DNA from: Lachnospiraceae bacterium
GTDB lineage: Bacteria; Bacillota; Clostridia; Lachnospirales; Lachnospiraceae
Assembly: GCA_024697595.1 (NCBI GenBank)
Contig: JAILFK010000057.1
Coordinates: forward strand, 1 to 37,296
Reading direction: 5' to 3'
Length of the DNA: 37,296 nt
Position numbers and translations under genes: made by a program. The notes under the pieces are model-generated. The model saw nothing but the letters and a program-made list of their open reading frames with translations, searched no databases and was not told where the DNA came from. Of the stretch, positions 15,085 to 23,502 are shown piece after piece (the stretch's first letter is position 1; each line of letters starts with the position of its first letter).

Positions 15085-15753
15085 ATGGCGCTAATTTATA
15101 TTGTGGAAGATGATGACAGTATTAGAGAAATAGAGGAATATGCCTTGAAAAATGTTGGGCATGATGTGAAGGGATTTCCATGTGCCAAGGATTTCTTTGA
15201 TGGTATTGAACAAAAACTTCCAGATTTATGTTTGGTGGACATAATGTTGCCTGATAAAGATGGCAATGAGATTGTGAAAAAACTTCGCGGCAAGTCTCAG
15301 ACGAAAAGATTACCTATTATTATGGTGACTGCAAAAACCACAGAGTTGGATTTGGTTAAAGGCATTGAAAATGGTGCTGATGATTACATCAAAAAACCAT
15401 TTTCAGTAATGGAATTGATTTCAAGGGTGAAAGCTCTTTTGAGGCGAGTTGAGCCGGACATGGATCAAAATATTGTTCTGGATGACCTGGTGATAAATGA
15501 TGCAAAACACGTTGTCACCTTAGGAGGAAACATAATTGATTTAACATATAAAGAGTATGAACTATTGTCTCTTTTGATGAGAAATATTGGTATTGTACTG
15601 TCGAGAGATGTGATTTTAGAAAAGGTTTGGGGGATGAGTTTTGAGGGCGAATCTCGAACCATAGATATGCATGTTAAAACTTTGCGACACAAATTGGGAG
15701 ATTACGGAAATCGAATACGTACAGTCAGAAATGTAGGTTATGTGATTGAATAA
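15085..15753 (+). CDS. PhoB/PhoP-like response regulator
   Basis: A 222-residue OmpR/PhoB-family regulator. Residues 1-118 form the receiver with acidic D9/D10 pocket, phospho-acceptor D52 in LVDIMLPDKDG and the conserved Lys in IKKPF. Residues about 128-222 form the winged helix DNA-binding domain (LTYKEYELLSLLMRNIGIVL, RTIDMHVKTLRHKL, VRNVGYVIE). I start at ATG 15085, one base after the transporter stop and five bases after ACAGGGG; the frame could extend to 15049 but would overlap the transporter. It is followed by its probable kinase. It probably binds the 11-bp boxes at 13173-13205, which would make the operon self-regulated. Confidence 0.9.
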   Translation: MALIYIVEDDDSIREIEEYALKNVGHDVKGFPCAKDFFDGIEQKLPDLCLVDIMLPDKDGNEIVKKLRGKSQTKRLPIIMVTAKTTELDLVKGIENGADDYIKKPFSVMELISRVKALLRRVEPDMDQNIVLDDLVINDAKHVVTLGGNIIDLTYKEYELLSLLMRNIGIVLSRDVILEKVWGMSFEGESRTIDMHVKTLRHKLGDYGNRIRTVRNVGYVIE

Positions 15754-15769
15754 ATCCATTTGAGAGAAA

Positions 15770-17104
15770 ATGAAGAAGAATATCAATGCGAGATTGGTGG
15801 GGATAGCCATAATAGCTATTGCCGCCACATTTATTGGAATTACAACTATATATTACGGACTTTTTCAAAAACAGGTAAGAAGTGATTTGGCTATTACTGC
15901 CAAGATTTTAAAGGACACACATTATTTTGAAACCGTGGATAAAAATATCGATGACGAGATAGAGGCTATTGATTTTACAGCGGATATCACTGAGCTTAGA
16001 GTGACCTGGATAGATGCTGATGGTAATGTTATTTATGATAATGACGTGACATCAAAAGGCTTGGAAAATCATATGGATAGACCGGAAATTCAGGCGGCCT
16101 TTAAGGAGGGAGTGGGAGAATCTGTCAGAAGATCTGACACCATGGGTAAGGATACTTTTTATTATGCCACCCTGTTAAATAATGGAACGGTTCTTCGAGT
16201 GGCGACGGATGCCACGAGTATATGGTCAGTATTTATATCAGTTGCCCCGGTTATTTTGCTGATATTGTTGTTGATAATTTTGCTCTGTGTATATTTATCA
16301 CATATTCTCACCAGGCAGTTGCTTCAGCCTATTGAGAAGATGGCGGATAATTTAGAGGATGCTGACTATGAATCGCCATACAAGGAGTTGGAACCATTTT
16401 TGGAGACTATAAAATCGCAGCATGCGGATGTGTTGTCCGCAGCAAAGGCGAGACAGGATTTTACGGCAAATGTATCCCATGAATTGAAAACACCTATAAC
16501 TGCGATTTCAGGATATACGGAATTGCTAGAGGGTGGCATGGTGGATGAGAGTCAGAAGAAACATTTCTATCAGGAGATAAGAAAGAGTTCTAACAGATTG
16601 CTCAGTCTGATAAATGATATTATTCGTCTCTCGGAGCTAGACAGAACTGAAGGCGAGATGTCTTTTGAGGAGATTAGTCTCTATGACTTGGCTCGCGAAT
16701 GCGCAGAGGATTTGGCGGTAAATGCTAGTGCTAAAAATGTTTCCTTATCCTTTGAGGGGGAGGAATGTACTGTGATTGGCAACAGAGATATGCTTCGCGA
16801 ATTAATTGAAAACTTGGTTCAAAATGCCATTCGATATAACAACGAAAATGGTAAGGTTACAGTTGTCGTGTCAAATGATGAGCGCCCTACGCTTATGGTA
16901 AAAGATAATGGAATAGGTATTCCGGCATCAGAGCAGCAACGAGTCTTTGAAAGATTTTACAGAGTGGATAAAAGCAGATCCAAGGCTACAGGTGGAACTG
17001 GACTTGGTCTTGCTATAGTAAAACATATTGTAGAAATCCACGATGCAAAAATTGAATTGGATAGTGCACCGGGAGTGGGCACCACTATGACGGTTATATT
17101 TTAA
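15770..17104 (+). CDS. PhoR-like sensor histidine kinase
   Basis: A 444-residue membrane kinase. A helix at about 8-32 and another at about 152-176 bracket an extracellular sensor domain of roughly 120 residues (PhoR/ResE-like, with LRVTWIDADGNVIYDN). A short HAMP-like linker (LLQPIEKMADNLEDADYE) leads to the HisKA domain with phospho-acceptor H237 in FTANVSHELKTPI, then the HATPase domain with N box (ELIENLVQNAIRYNN), G1 (VKDNGIGI), F box (ERFYRVD) and G2 (GGTGLGLAIV). It lies 16 bases after the response regulator and should phosphorylate it. An association with a Na/Pi transporter makes phosphate the likely signal, by context only. A terminator follows. Confidence 0.9.
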   Translation: MKKNINARLVGIAIIAIAATFIGITTIYYGLFQKQVRSDLAITAKILKDTHYFETVDKNIDDEIEAIDFTADITELRVTWIDADGNVIYDNDVTSKGLENHMDRPEIQAAFKEGVGESVRRSDTMGKDTFYYATLLNNGTVLRVATDATSIWSVFISVAPVILLILLLIILLCVYLSHILTRQLLQPIEKMADNLEDADYESPYKELEPFLETIKSQHADVLSAAKARQDFTANVSHELKTPITAISGYTELLEGGMVDESQKKHFYQEIRKSSNRLLSLINDIIRLSELDRTEGEMSFEEISLYDLARECAEDLAVNASAKNVSLSFEGEECTVIGNRDMLRELIENLVQNAIRYNNENGKVTVVVSNDERPTLMVKDNGIGIPASEQQRVFERFYRVDKSRSKATGGTGLGLAIVKHIVEIHDAKIELDSAPGVGTTMTVIF

Positions 17105-17114
17105 AGATAGTGTA

Positions 17115-17150
17115 GAGATTTTGCTTATTTGTAAGCAAGGTCTCTTTTTT
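17115..17150 (+). terminator. Terminator of the phosphate operon
   Basis: GAGA and TTGCTTA pair with TAAGCAA and TCTC around a 4-base loop with a small internal loop, followed by six T (17145-17150). Confidence 0.88.
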
Positions 17151-17213
17151 ATTGTTGAAAAAATGTTACGATTATATAGATTTGTAAATTTTAATTCAAA
17201 TTGTTGTATATTT

Positions 17214-17243
17214 TTGAGAGATTATGTCAATAAATGGTATAAT
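17214..17243 (+). promoter_or_regulatory. Promoter of the DUF3737 gene
   Basis: TTGAGA (17214-17219), 18-base spacer, TATAAT (17238-17243). The leader would be about 30 bases and contains the GAGGT ribosome site before ATG 17281. Confidence 0.65.
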
Positions 17244-17280
17244 CGTATGTGGGAATTGAAAATAATAATGAGGTATCAAT

Positions 17281-18117
17281 ATGAGTGATATATACAATAA
17301 TAAATATTTTGACGAAGAAAGAGCACTATATGGGGTTGATGGAATTGAGGTAAATGATTGCAGATTTGATGGCCCTGCCGATGGGGAAAGCGCTTTTAAA
17401 GAGGGGAGAAATATTAAGGTTACCAACACATTTTTCAATCTTAGATATCCTTTTTGGCACGATGATAAATTGATTATTGAAGACAGCGAGATGACGGAAA
17501 AGTGTCGCGCGGCTCTTTGGTATTCTAAAGATGTATCCATAAAAAATACTAAGATGCATGGGATTAAGGCATTGCGAGAATGCGATGATGTATCAGTTGA
17601 GGGATGCCATATAGTATCTCCAGAATTTGGATGGTTCATAAGAGATATTGAGATGAAAGATACCTCTGCTGAAAGTGAATATTTTATGATGCGTTCTGAG
17701 CGATTAGATTTTAATAATGTGAACCTCAAGGGAAAGTATTCTTTTCAATATATAATAGATTCATGTTTTGAAAATTGTAATTTCGATACCAAGGATGCTT
17801 TTTGGCATGCAAAAAATGTCGTGGTGAAAAATAGTGTTATTAAAGGTGAGTATCTAGCGTGGTATTGTGAAAATGTTACCTTTGAAAACTGCAAGATAAT
17901 TGGTACACAGCCACTATGTTATTGCAAAGGCTTGAAACTTATAAATTGTGAGATGATAGACACAGATTTAGCTTTTGAAAAATCTCAGGTGGATGCAACT
18001 ATAACAACTCCGATGATCAGCATCAAAAATCCTTTGAGTGGAAAAATTGAGGTTCCATCCGTGGAAGAGTTGATAATTGATGACGAGAGTTCTAAGGCTG
18101 AAATATTATTTGTTTAA
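17281..18117 (+). CDS. DUF3737 family right-handed beta-helix protein
   Basis: A 278-residue cytoplasmic-looking protein (no signal peptide or membrane helix) matching the DUF3737 family. It consists of repeated beta-helix turns with an N/C/S-rich pattern such as VEGCHIVSPEFGWFIRDIEM, FENCNFDTKDAFWHAKNVVV and FENCKIIGTQPLCYCKGLKL. The recurrent aromatic pairs FW, WF and WY and the ALYG start motif are characteristic of the family. It is found widely in gut Firmicutes and has no firmly established biochemical role that I know of; pectate-lyase-like folds bind or cut glycans, but I see no catalytic motif. It has its own promoter and stands alone between the phosphate operon and uraA. Confidence 0.8.
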   Translation: MSDIYNNKYFDEERALYGVDGIEVNDCRFDGPADGESAFKEGRNIKVTNTFFNLRYPFWHDDKLIIEDSEMTEKCRAALWYSKDVSIKNTKMHGIKALRECDDVSVEGCHIVSPEFGWFIRDIEMKDTSAESEYFMMRSERLDFNNVNLKGKYSFQYIIDSCFENCNFDTKDAFWHAKNVVVKNSVIKGEYLAWYCENVTFENCKIIGTQPLCYCKGLKLINCEMIDTDLAFEKSQVDATITTPMISIKNPLSGKIEVPSVEELIIDDESSKAEILFV

Positions 18118-18147
18118 ATCCGTAAAAAAGTATAATTTTATTAAGTG

Positions 18148-18194
18148 GACACGTGTCAATTTATGCTGTATTAATACATTCAAATATGTATAAT
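18148..18194 (+). promoter_or_regulatory. Two palindromes and a -10 in front of the uracil permease
   Basis: GACACGTGTC (18148-18157) is a perfect 10-bp palindrome and TGTATTAATACA (18167-18178) a perfect 12-bp palindrome; their centres are 20 bases apart, two helical turns. TATAAT follows at 18189-18194, so the second palindrome covers the -35 region, which itself is poor. A repressor or activator site is likely. Confidence 0.5.
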
Positions 18195-18229
18195 TGTTTA
18201 TAGAGTAATTTAAAAAAGAGGAGGAAGAA

Positions 18230-19639
18230 ATGAACGAAAAAAACAAAGACGGAATTCGTGATGCCAAGAGTTTAGGCAAGGGCAAAATGCTTATCTTGGG
18301 ATTGCAGCACATGTTTGCAATGTTTGGAGCCACAATTTTGGTTCCAATCCTAGTGACAGGTTATTTTAGCGAGGCGTGTGGTGAGCCAGTGACAAGAGGA
18401 CTTACAGTGTCTGTCACACTATTTTGTGCAGGTGTGGGAACATTGATGTTTCATCTGTGCTCAAAGTTTAAGGTGCCAGCTTTCTTGGGATCATCTTTTG
18501 CATACCTAGGAGGTTTTAGTACAATTGCCAATTTGAATACAGGAATGTATGCCAATATGGATGTTAATACCAAGGCAGCTTATGCCTGTGGAGGTATTGT
18601 AGTTGCAGGCTGTTTATATTTTGTTTTGGCAGCTATCATCAAATTGGTTGGTATCAATAGAGTTATGAGATTTTTGCCACCTGTTGTTACAGGTCCAATT
18701 ATCATATGTATAGGATTATCTCTTGCGCCTTCAGCAATTAGCAATGCTTCAACTAACTGGCCACTTGCTATTATTGCTTTGGCGGTAATTATAATATTTA
18801 ACATATGGGGTAAAGGGATGTTTAAAATTATTCCTATTTTGATGGGTGTAGTTATCTCTTATGTCTGCGCGGTAATATTTAACGCAATGGGAATGACCAA
18901 TGCTGATGGTTCAGCAATTTTAGATTTCTCTCAGGTGGCTTCGGCTTCATTGGTGGGAATTCCACATTTCCAACTTGCAAAATTTGACATAACAGCAATT
19001 TTGGTAATGGCCCCTATTGCCCTTGCAACAATGATGGAGCATATCGGTGATATGTCTGCAATCTCTGCAACAGTAGGCGAGAATTATCTTGAGAAACCGG
19101 GGTTACATAGAACTTTGATTGGTGATGGTGTTGCCACAGCTTTTGCAGGAATGATCGGTGGACCAGCCAACACAACTTATGGTGAGAACACTGGAGTGTT
19201 AGAACTTTCCAAGGTATATGATCCGGCAGTTGTTCGTATAGCGGCTGTATTTGCAATTGTTCTATCATTTATTCCAAAGTTTTCTGATATTATTGCAACA
19301 ATGCCAAGTGCTATAATCGGTGGAGTATCATTTATGCTTTATGGTATGATATCTGCTATTGGTGTGAGAAATGTAGTTGAGAATAAAGTTGATTTGACCA
19401 AGTCTAGAAATCTAATTATTGCGGGTGTGATTTTTGTATGCGGTCTTGGATTTTCTGACGGAATCACATTTACAATAGGAGGAACTTCTATTACACTTAC
19501 AGCGTTGGCTATTGCAGCTATAGCAGGAATATTGCTCAATGCAATTTTACCTGGAAACGATTACGAGTTCGGTAAGAATCCAGCAGGGGACCAGAGCCGA
19601 GGCGTATTTGTAAAAAGTAATGATGATAAGGAAGAATAA
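18230..19639 (+). CDS. uraA: Uracil permease, UraA-type (NCS2)
   Basis: A 469-residue protein with about 14 membrane spans that imports uracil by proton symport. The family marks are QHMFAMFGATILVPILVTG near the N-terminus, the substrate-site stretch IALATMMEHIGDMSAIS with its conserved Glu, and GGPANTTYGENTGVLELSKV, typical of uracil rather than xanthine or urate carriers. The start follows GAGGAGG. It is preceded by two palindromes rather than a visible PyrR attenuator. The stop is only 5 bases before the FNT gene, so they share a transcript. A pyrC gene lies 7 kb downstream, so pyrimidine functions are loosely grouped here. Confidence 0.92.
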   Translation: MNEKNKDGIRDAKSLGKGKMLILGLQHMFAMFGATILVPILVTGYFSEACGEPVTRGLTVSVTLFCAGVGTLMFHLCSKFKVPAFLGSSFAYLGGFSTIANLNTGMYANMDVNTKAAYACGGIVVAGCLYFVLAAIIKLVGINRVMRFLPPVVTGPIIICIGLSLAPSAISNASTNWPLAIIALAVIIIFNIWGKGMFKIIPILMGVVISYVCAVIFNAMGMTNADGSAILDFSQVASASLVGIPHFQLAKFDITAILVMAPIALATMMEHIGDMSAISATVGENYLEKPGLHRTLIGDGVATAFAGMIGGPANTTYGENTGVLELSKVYDPAVVRIAAVFAIVLSFIPKFSDIIATMPSAIIGGVSFMLYGMISAIGVRNVVENKVDLTKSRNLIIAGVIFVCGLGFSDGITFTIGGTSITLTALAIAAIAGILLNAILPGNDYEFGKNPAGDQSRGVFVKSNDDKEE

Positions 19640-19644
19640 TTGAC

Positions 19645-20478
19645 ATGAATAAACCAAACGAGATTATAGAAGCAAATATTATAAATGCTGAGCGCAAAGT
19701 TAATTTACCGATTTTTAGAATGATGGTGCTAGGAATGATGGCGGGAGCCTTTATTGCAATTGGAGCTGTTGCAAGTTCAACTGCAGCATTTTCCATATCC
19801 AATGAAGGATTGGCTAGAGTGGTATCCGGATGCATATTTCCTATAGGCCTCATACTTATAACATTTATCGGCGGAGAACTTTTTACAGGAAATTGCTTGG
19901 CATCTATGGGAGCTATGAACAAAAAGTTTGGTTGGAAAAAGATGATGAGAGCCCTGTGCATTGTATGGATTTCTAATTTTATTGGTGCAGTGGTTATATG
20001 TGTGCTTACATATTATTCGGGTAATATGGATATCTCTGATGGAGCTCTTGGAGCTTATGTTATCAAAGTGGCCTTGCATAAGTCTACACTATCTTTTGCG
20101 GAGGGTGTGACATCTGGAATATTGTGTAACGTTTTAGTGTGTACAGCTATTTTACTTGCAGGTGCATCAAAAGATGTGGTGGGCAAGATCTGCGGAATAT
20201 TTTTCCCGATTGCAACTTTTGTGATAGGTGGGTTTGAGCACTGTGTTGCTAATATGTATTACATTCCAGCGGGAATGATGGCGGCGGGCAATCCTGAGTA
20301 TGCTGCCAAGGCTAGTGAGTTATATGGAATAACAGCGGATCAATTATCTAATTTAAATACGATGAATATGTTTTCGAATTTACTTCCAGTCACTATTGGA
20401 AATGTGATCGGTGGAGTTTTATTCGTTGGTTTACCTTGTTATTATGTATATAGAAACAATTTAAGAATTGTAAAATAG
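19645..20478 (+). CDS. Formate/nitrite transporter (FNT) family channel
   Basis: A 277-residue six-span protein of the FNT family, which passes formate, nitrite or hydrosulfide as pentameric channels. The family signature is visible in GGELFTGNCL (in the first half) and in the region CNVLVCTAILLAGASKDVVG, where the N.LVC and the later GGFEHCVANMYYIPAGM (with the central gating His) match FocA-type members. It follows uraA after 5 bases with its ribosome site (AAGGAAG) inside the end of uraA, so it is co-transcribed and probably coupled. Fermenting Lachnospiraceae make formate, so formate export is the likely role; pairing with uracil uptake is unexplained. It ends at a strong terminator. Confidence 0.87.
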   Translation: MNKPNEIIEANIINAERKVNLPIFRMMVLGMMAGAFIAIGAVASSTAAFSISNEGLARVVSGCIFPIGLILITFIGGELFTGNCLASMGAMNKKFGWKKMMRALCIVWISNFIGAVVICVLTYYSGNMDISDGALGAYVIKVALHKSTLSFAEGVTSGILCNVLVCTAILLAGASKDVVGKICGIFFPIATFVIGGFEHCVANMYYIPAGMMAAGNPEYAAKASELYGITADQLSNLNTMNMFSNLLPVTIGNVIGGVLFVGLPCYYVYRNNLRIVK

Positions 20479-20544
20479 TTAATTTTAAATTGCTTAATAC
20501 AATTTATGGTTGAGTTGTATTGAATTAAATAATAAAGAGATGCA

Positions 20545-20589
20545 AGAAACAGCTTCTGACGATATGAGTCGGAGGCTGTTTCTGTTTTT
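20545..20589 (+). terminator. Terminator of uraA-FNT operon
   Basis: AGAAACAGC (20545-20553) pairs with GCTGTTTCT (20575-20583), the inner TTCTGAC/GTCGGAG extends the stem, and GTTTTT follows. Confidence 0.9.
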
Positions 20590-20625
20590 GAAAAACACGC
20601 TGTTTATTATTTCTAACAAACGTTC

Positions 20626-20685
20626 TTGACAAATAACCTAAGTTAGAGTACACTAACAAGCGCAAAGAAGTTAGGTTTCTCTAAC
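20626..20685 (+). promoter_or_regulatory. feo promoter with two DtxR/IdeR-like boxes
   Basis: TTGACA (20626-20631), 17-base spacer, TACACT (20649-20654). Two inverted repeats of identical form GTTAG-N6-CTAAC lie at 20642-20657 (covering the -10) and at 20670-20685 (just after the expected start). The TTAG...CTAA half sites resemble the iron-responsive DtxR/IdeR box. Repression by an iron-loaded regulator is the likely mechanism. Confidence 0.75.
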
Positions 20686-20739
20686 AGCGGTGCGGATAAA
20701 GTATTTTAAAAGGTAATAAAAAGGAAAGGCGGTTCTGGT

Positions 20740-20964
20740 ATGAATTTAGCAGAGGCGGTATTAGAAAAGGAATATAAGATCGTAGCTATCGAAACAGATG
20801 ATGAGGAAATGGAATCATTTTTGTTTTCGTTGGGTTGTTATAGCGGTGAGCCTATAACTGTTATTTCTCACTTAAAGGGTGGATGTGTGGTTTCCATAAA
20901 GGATGCCAGATATAATTTTGATATGCAGTTGGCTGAAGCTATTCAAATCACAGAGGCTGCGTAA
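20740..20964 (+). CDS. feoA: FeoA-like ferrous iron transport accessory protein
   Basis: A 74-residue SH3-like FeoA protein. It has the usual small-beta fold pattern: Y.IVAIETDDEEMESFLFSL then G...GEPITVISHLKGGCVVSI, then the final D.QLAEAIQI. It lacks the usual LRRLGDLGL.PG..V motif in its plain form but matches clostridial FeoA versions with a short acidic insertion. The start follows AGGAAAGGCGG. It precedes feoB by 74 bases under the DtxR-like boxes, and probably modulates the FeoB GTPase domain in the cytoplasm. Confidence 0.85.
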   Translation: MNLAEAVLEKEYKIVAIETDDEEMESFLFSLGCYSGEPITVISHLKGGCVVSIKDARYNFDMQLAEAIQITEAA

Positions 20965-21038
20965 AGATTTGTTAAATGGTTTGTGATTAATAATCGCGAA
21001 TTTATTAAATATTAAGTTATTATGAAGGAGGTCAAGTC

Positions 21039-23039
21039 ATGAGAATTGCATTAGCAGGTAATCCAAATAGTGGAAAAACAACCATGTATAATGCTTTGAC
21101 AGGCAAAAATGAAAAAGTAGGAAACTGGGCAGGTGTTACAGTTGACAAGAGAGAAAGCTTAATCAAAAAGGAATTTGGTAAAAGCGGAGAGGAACTTGTT
21201 GCAGTAGATTTGCCAGGAGCTTATTCAATGTCTCCGTTTACTTCAGAGGAGAGTATTACAAGTTCATATGTTAAGAACGAGAATCCTGACGCGATTATAA
21301 ACATTGTGGATGCAACAAACTTGAGCAGAAGTTTGTTCTTTACAACTCAGCTTTTAGAGTTGGGAATTCCAGTTGTTGTTGCTTTGAATAAGAGCGATAT
21401 TAATGAGAAAAAAGAGACAAAAATTGATGTGGAAGCTCTTAGCGCTAAGCTTGGTTGCCCGGTAATCAATACAACATCTACAGCTAGTTCACATGAGGAT
21501 TTAGCAAAGGTTGTTGAGGCAGCTGTTGCTTCAAAGGGAAAAGGACAGAAAGCTCCTTACTCAGAGGGTGACATCGATTTAACAGATAAGGCAGTTGTTG
21601 AGAAAGCTGACCGTGAGAGATATGATTTCGTAAATGACGTTGTATCAGCGGTTGAGACAAGAAAAATTCTTACTAAGGAAAAGACAGTATGGGATAAGGT
21701 TGATGAAATCATCACAACACCATGGGTTGGTATTCCTTTGTTTGCAGTAATTATGTACCTGGTATTTTACATTTCACAGACAACAGTTGGTACATGGATT
21801 GCAGATTGGTTAGTTGGCTGGATTGAGACATTCCAGGGATTCGTAGCAGAGCTTGTTGCAGATGCTAACCCATTCCTTCAGTCAATTATTGTAGACGGTA
21901 TTGTCGGTGGTGTTGGAGCCGTAGTTGGATTCCTTCCACTTGTTATGGTAATGTATTTCTTGATTGCCCTTTTAGAGGATTGTGGTTATATGGCAAGAGC
22001 AACAGTAGTTCTTGATCCAATCTTCAAGAGAGTTGGACTTTCAGGAAAGTCAGTTATTCCAATGGTAATTGGTACTGGTTGTGGTATTCCTGCTATTATG
22101 GCATGTAGAACAATCAGAAATGAGAGAGAGAGAAGATCTACAGCAATGCTTGCAACATTTATGCCATGTGGAGCTAAGCTTCCAGTTATCGCATTGTTCG
22201 CAGGTGCTTTCTTCCCAGAGTCAACTTGGATTGGACCTCTTATGTATTTTGTAGGAATCATCTTAATTCTATTAGGTGCTCTTCTTATCAAGGCTATTAC
22301 AGGTTCTAAGTTTAGAAAGTCATTCTTTGTTATGGAGCTTCCAGAGTACAAGGCCCCAAGTTTAAAGAGAGCATGTGTTTCAATGCTTGAAAGAGGTAAG
22401 GCTTACATCGTAAAGGCTGGAACAATTATCTTGGTATGTAACACAGTAGTTCAGGTTATGCAGTCATTCAACTGGAAGTTACAGGTTGTTGAAGAGGGAA
22501 TGGAGAGTACTTCAATTCTTGCTTCAATCGCAGCACCAATCGCATACGTATTGGTTCCAGTAGTTGGTGTGGCAGCATGGCAGTTAGCAGCCGCAGCTGT
22601 TACAGGATTTATCGCTAAGGAAAATGTAGTTGGTACATTGGCAGTTTGCTATGGACTTAGCACATTTATCGATACAGATGAGTTAGCACTTGTTGGTGAC
22701 GGAAACGTTGTAGCAGCAACAATGGCAATCACAAAGGTTGCAGCTTTAGCTTACTTAATGTTTAACTTGTTTACACCTCCATGTTTCGCAGCACTTGGTG
22801 CTATGAACTCAGAGATGCAGAGCAAGAAATGGTTATTCGGTGCAATCGGATTACAGCTTGCAACTGGATACACAGTTGGTTACTTCGTATACCAGATTGG
22901 TACACTTGTAACAACAGGAGCTGTTGGTGCAGGATTCCTTCCAGGACTTGTAGTTATACTTTGCTTCGCAGCAATTGTATGCTTCTTGATTTACAACACA
23001 AAGAAGAACTTCAAGGATGAGTATGCACTTTCAAAATAA
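21039..23039 (+). CDS. feoB: Ferrous iron transporter FeoB
   Basis: A 666-residue Fe(II) transporter. The N-terminal G domain is complete: G1 GNPNSGKTT (7-15), G2 in the VTVDKRE region, G3 DLPGAYS (57-63) and G4 NKSD (117-120). A helical spacer follows (about 170-230), then the membrane part with two gate regions (YMARATVVLDPIFKRVGLSG and later GFIAKENVVGT) including the GCGIPAIMA motif. Codon choice is strongly biased (GTA, ACA, TTC, CCA), consistent with high expression on iron starvation. The start follows AAGGAGG. A small Cys-rich membrane gene lies 18 bases downstream and completes the operon. The length is normal for the clostridial short form. Confidence 0.95.
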   Translation: MRIALAGNPNSGKTTMYNALTGKNEKVGNWAGVTVDKRESLIKKEFGKSGEELVAVDLPGAYSMSPFTSEESITSSYVKNENPDAIINIVDATNLSRSLFFTTQLLELGIPVVVALNKSDINEKKETKIDVEALSAKLGCPVINTTSTASSHEDLAKVVEAAVASKGKGQKAPYSEGDIDLTDKAVVEKADRERYDFVNDVVSAVETRKILTKEKTVWDKVDEIITTPWVGIPLFAVIMYLVFYISQTTVGTWIADWLVGWIETFQGFVAELVADANPFLQSIIVDGIVGGVGAVVGFLPLVMVMYFLIALLEDCGYMARATVVLDPIFKRVGLSGKSVIPMVIGTGCGIPAIMACRTIRNERERRSTAMLATFMPCGAKLPVIALFAGAFFPESTWIGPLMYFVGIILILLGALLIKAITGSKFRKSFFVMELPEYKAPSLKRACVSMLERGKAYIVKAGTIILVCNTVVQVMQSFNWKLQVVEEGMESTSILASIAAPIAYVLVPVVGVAAWQLAAAAVTGFIAKENVVGTLAVCYGLSTFIDTDELALVGDGNVVAATMAITKVAALAYLMFNLFTPPCFAALGAMNSEMQSKKWLFGAIGLQLATGYTVGYFVYQIGTLVTTGAVGAGFLPGLVVILCFAAIVCFLIYNTKKNFKDEYALSK

Positions 23040-23057
23040 TTTAGAAATGAGGTGACG

Positions 23058-23216
23058 ATGATGAATGGTACTTTAGCATCAATAATAGTGGCTATAATTA
23101 TAGTGGCAATAATAGTATTGGATCTTCGATATATTATTAAAAAGAAGAAACAAGGTACCTGCATTGGTTGCCCTGAGAGTGGTAATGGTAAATGTAGTTG
23201 TCATTGCCACGATTAA
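23058..23216 (+). CDS. FeoB-associated Cys-rich small membrane protein
   Basis: A 52-residue product starting at ATG 23058 (or the adjacent ATG at 23061) behind GAGGTGA. One membrane helix covers about residues 6-25 (TLASIIVAIIIVAIIVLD), followed by a basic RYIIKKKKQG stretch and a cytoplasmic tail with five to six Cys/His ligands: C34, C37, C46, C48, H49, C50, H51. This is the pattern of the FeoB-associated Cys-rich membrane proteins that follow feoB in Firmicutes. It may bind iron or an iron-sulfur cluster at the inner mouth of FeoB or sense redox state; this is inference. It lies 18 bases after feoB on the same transcript. Confidence 0.85.
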   Translation: MMNGTLASIIVAIIIVAIIVLDLRYIIKKKKQGTCIGCPESGNGKCSCHCHD

Positions 23217-23311
23217 AATTGATATTATAGGATTGGTCCACAACCCAGTCCTTTAATATAGAATTCCTTTTATTATATAAAATACTTTGAATCAGAAATG
23301 ATGGAGAATTT

Positions 23312-23356
23312 GGTAATTGCTTATCACGAAAGTGGTAGTGATTACCTTTTCTTTTT
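23312..23356 (+). terminator. Terminator of the feo operon
   Basis: GGTAAT (23312) and TATCAC pair with GTGGTA and ATTACC around a GAAA loop, with an internal mismatch, followed by TTTTCTTTTT to 23356. The rest of 23217-23502 is AT-rich leader for the next gene in which I see no further structure. Confidence 0.8.
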
Positions 23357-23502
23357 GAGAAATTGCAGGATTATCATTTTGTTTTTATAGAAATACTATA
23401 ATTATCAGGGATTTTAAATGTTTTTCTACAAATTTCTATTTTTTAATGGTATTATATCTTAGGTAACTTTTGAAAAAATTTGGAAATATAAGGAGCAACT
23501 AA

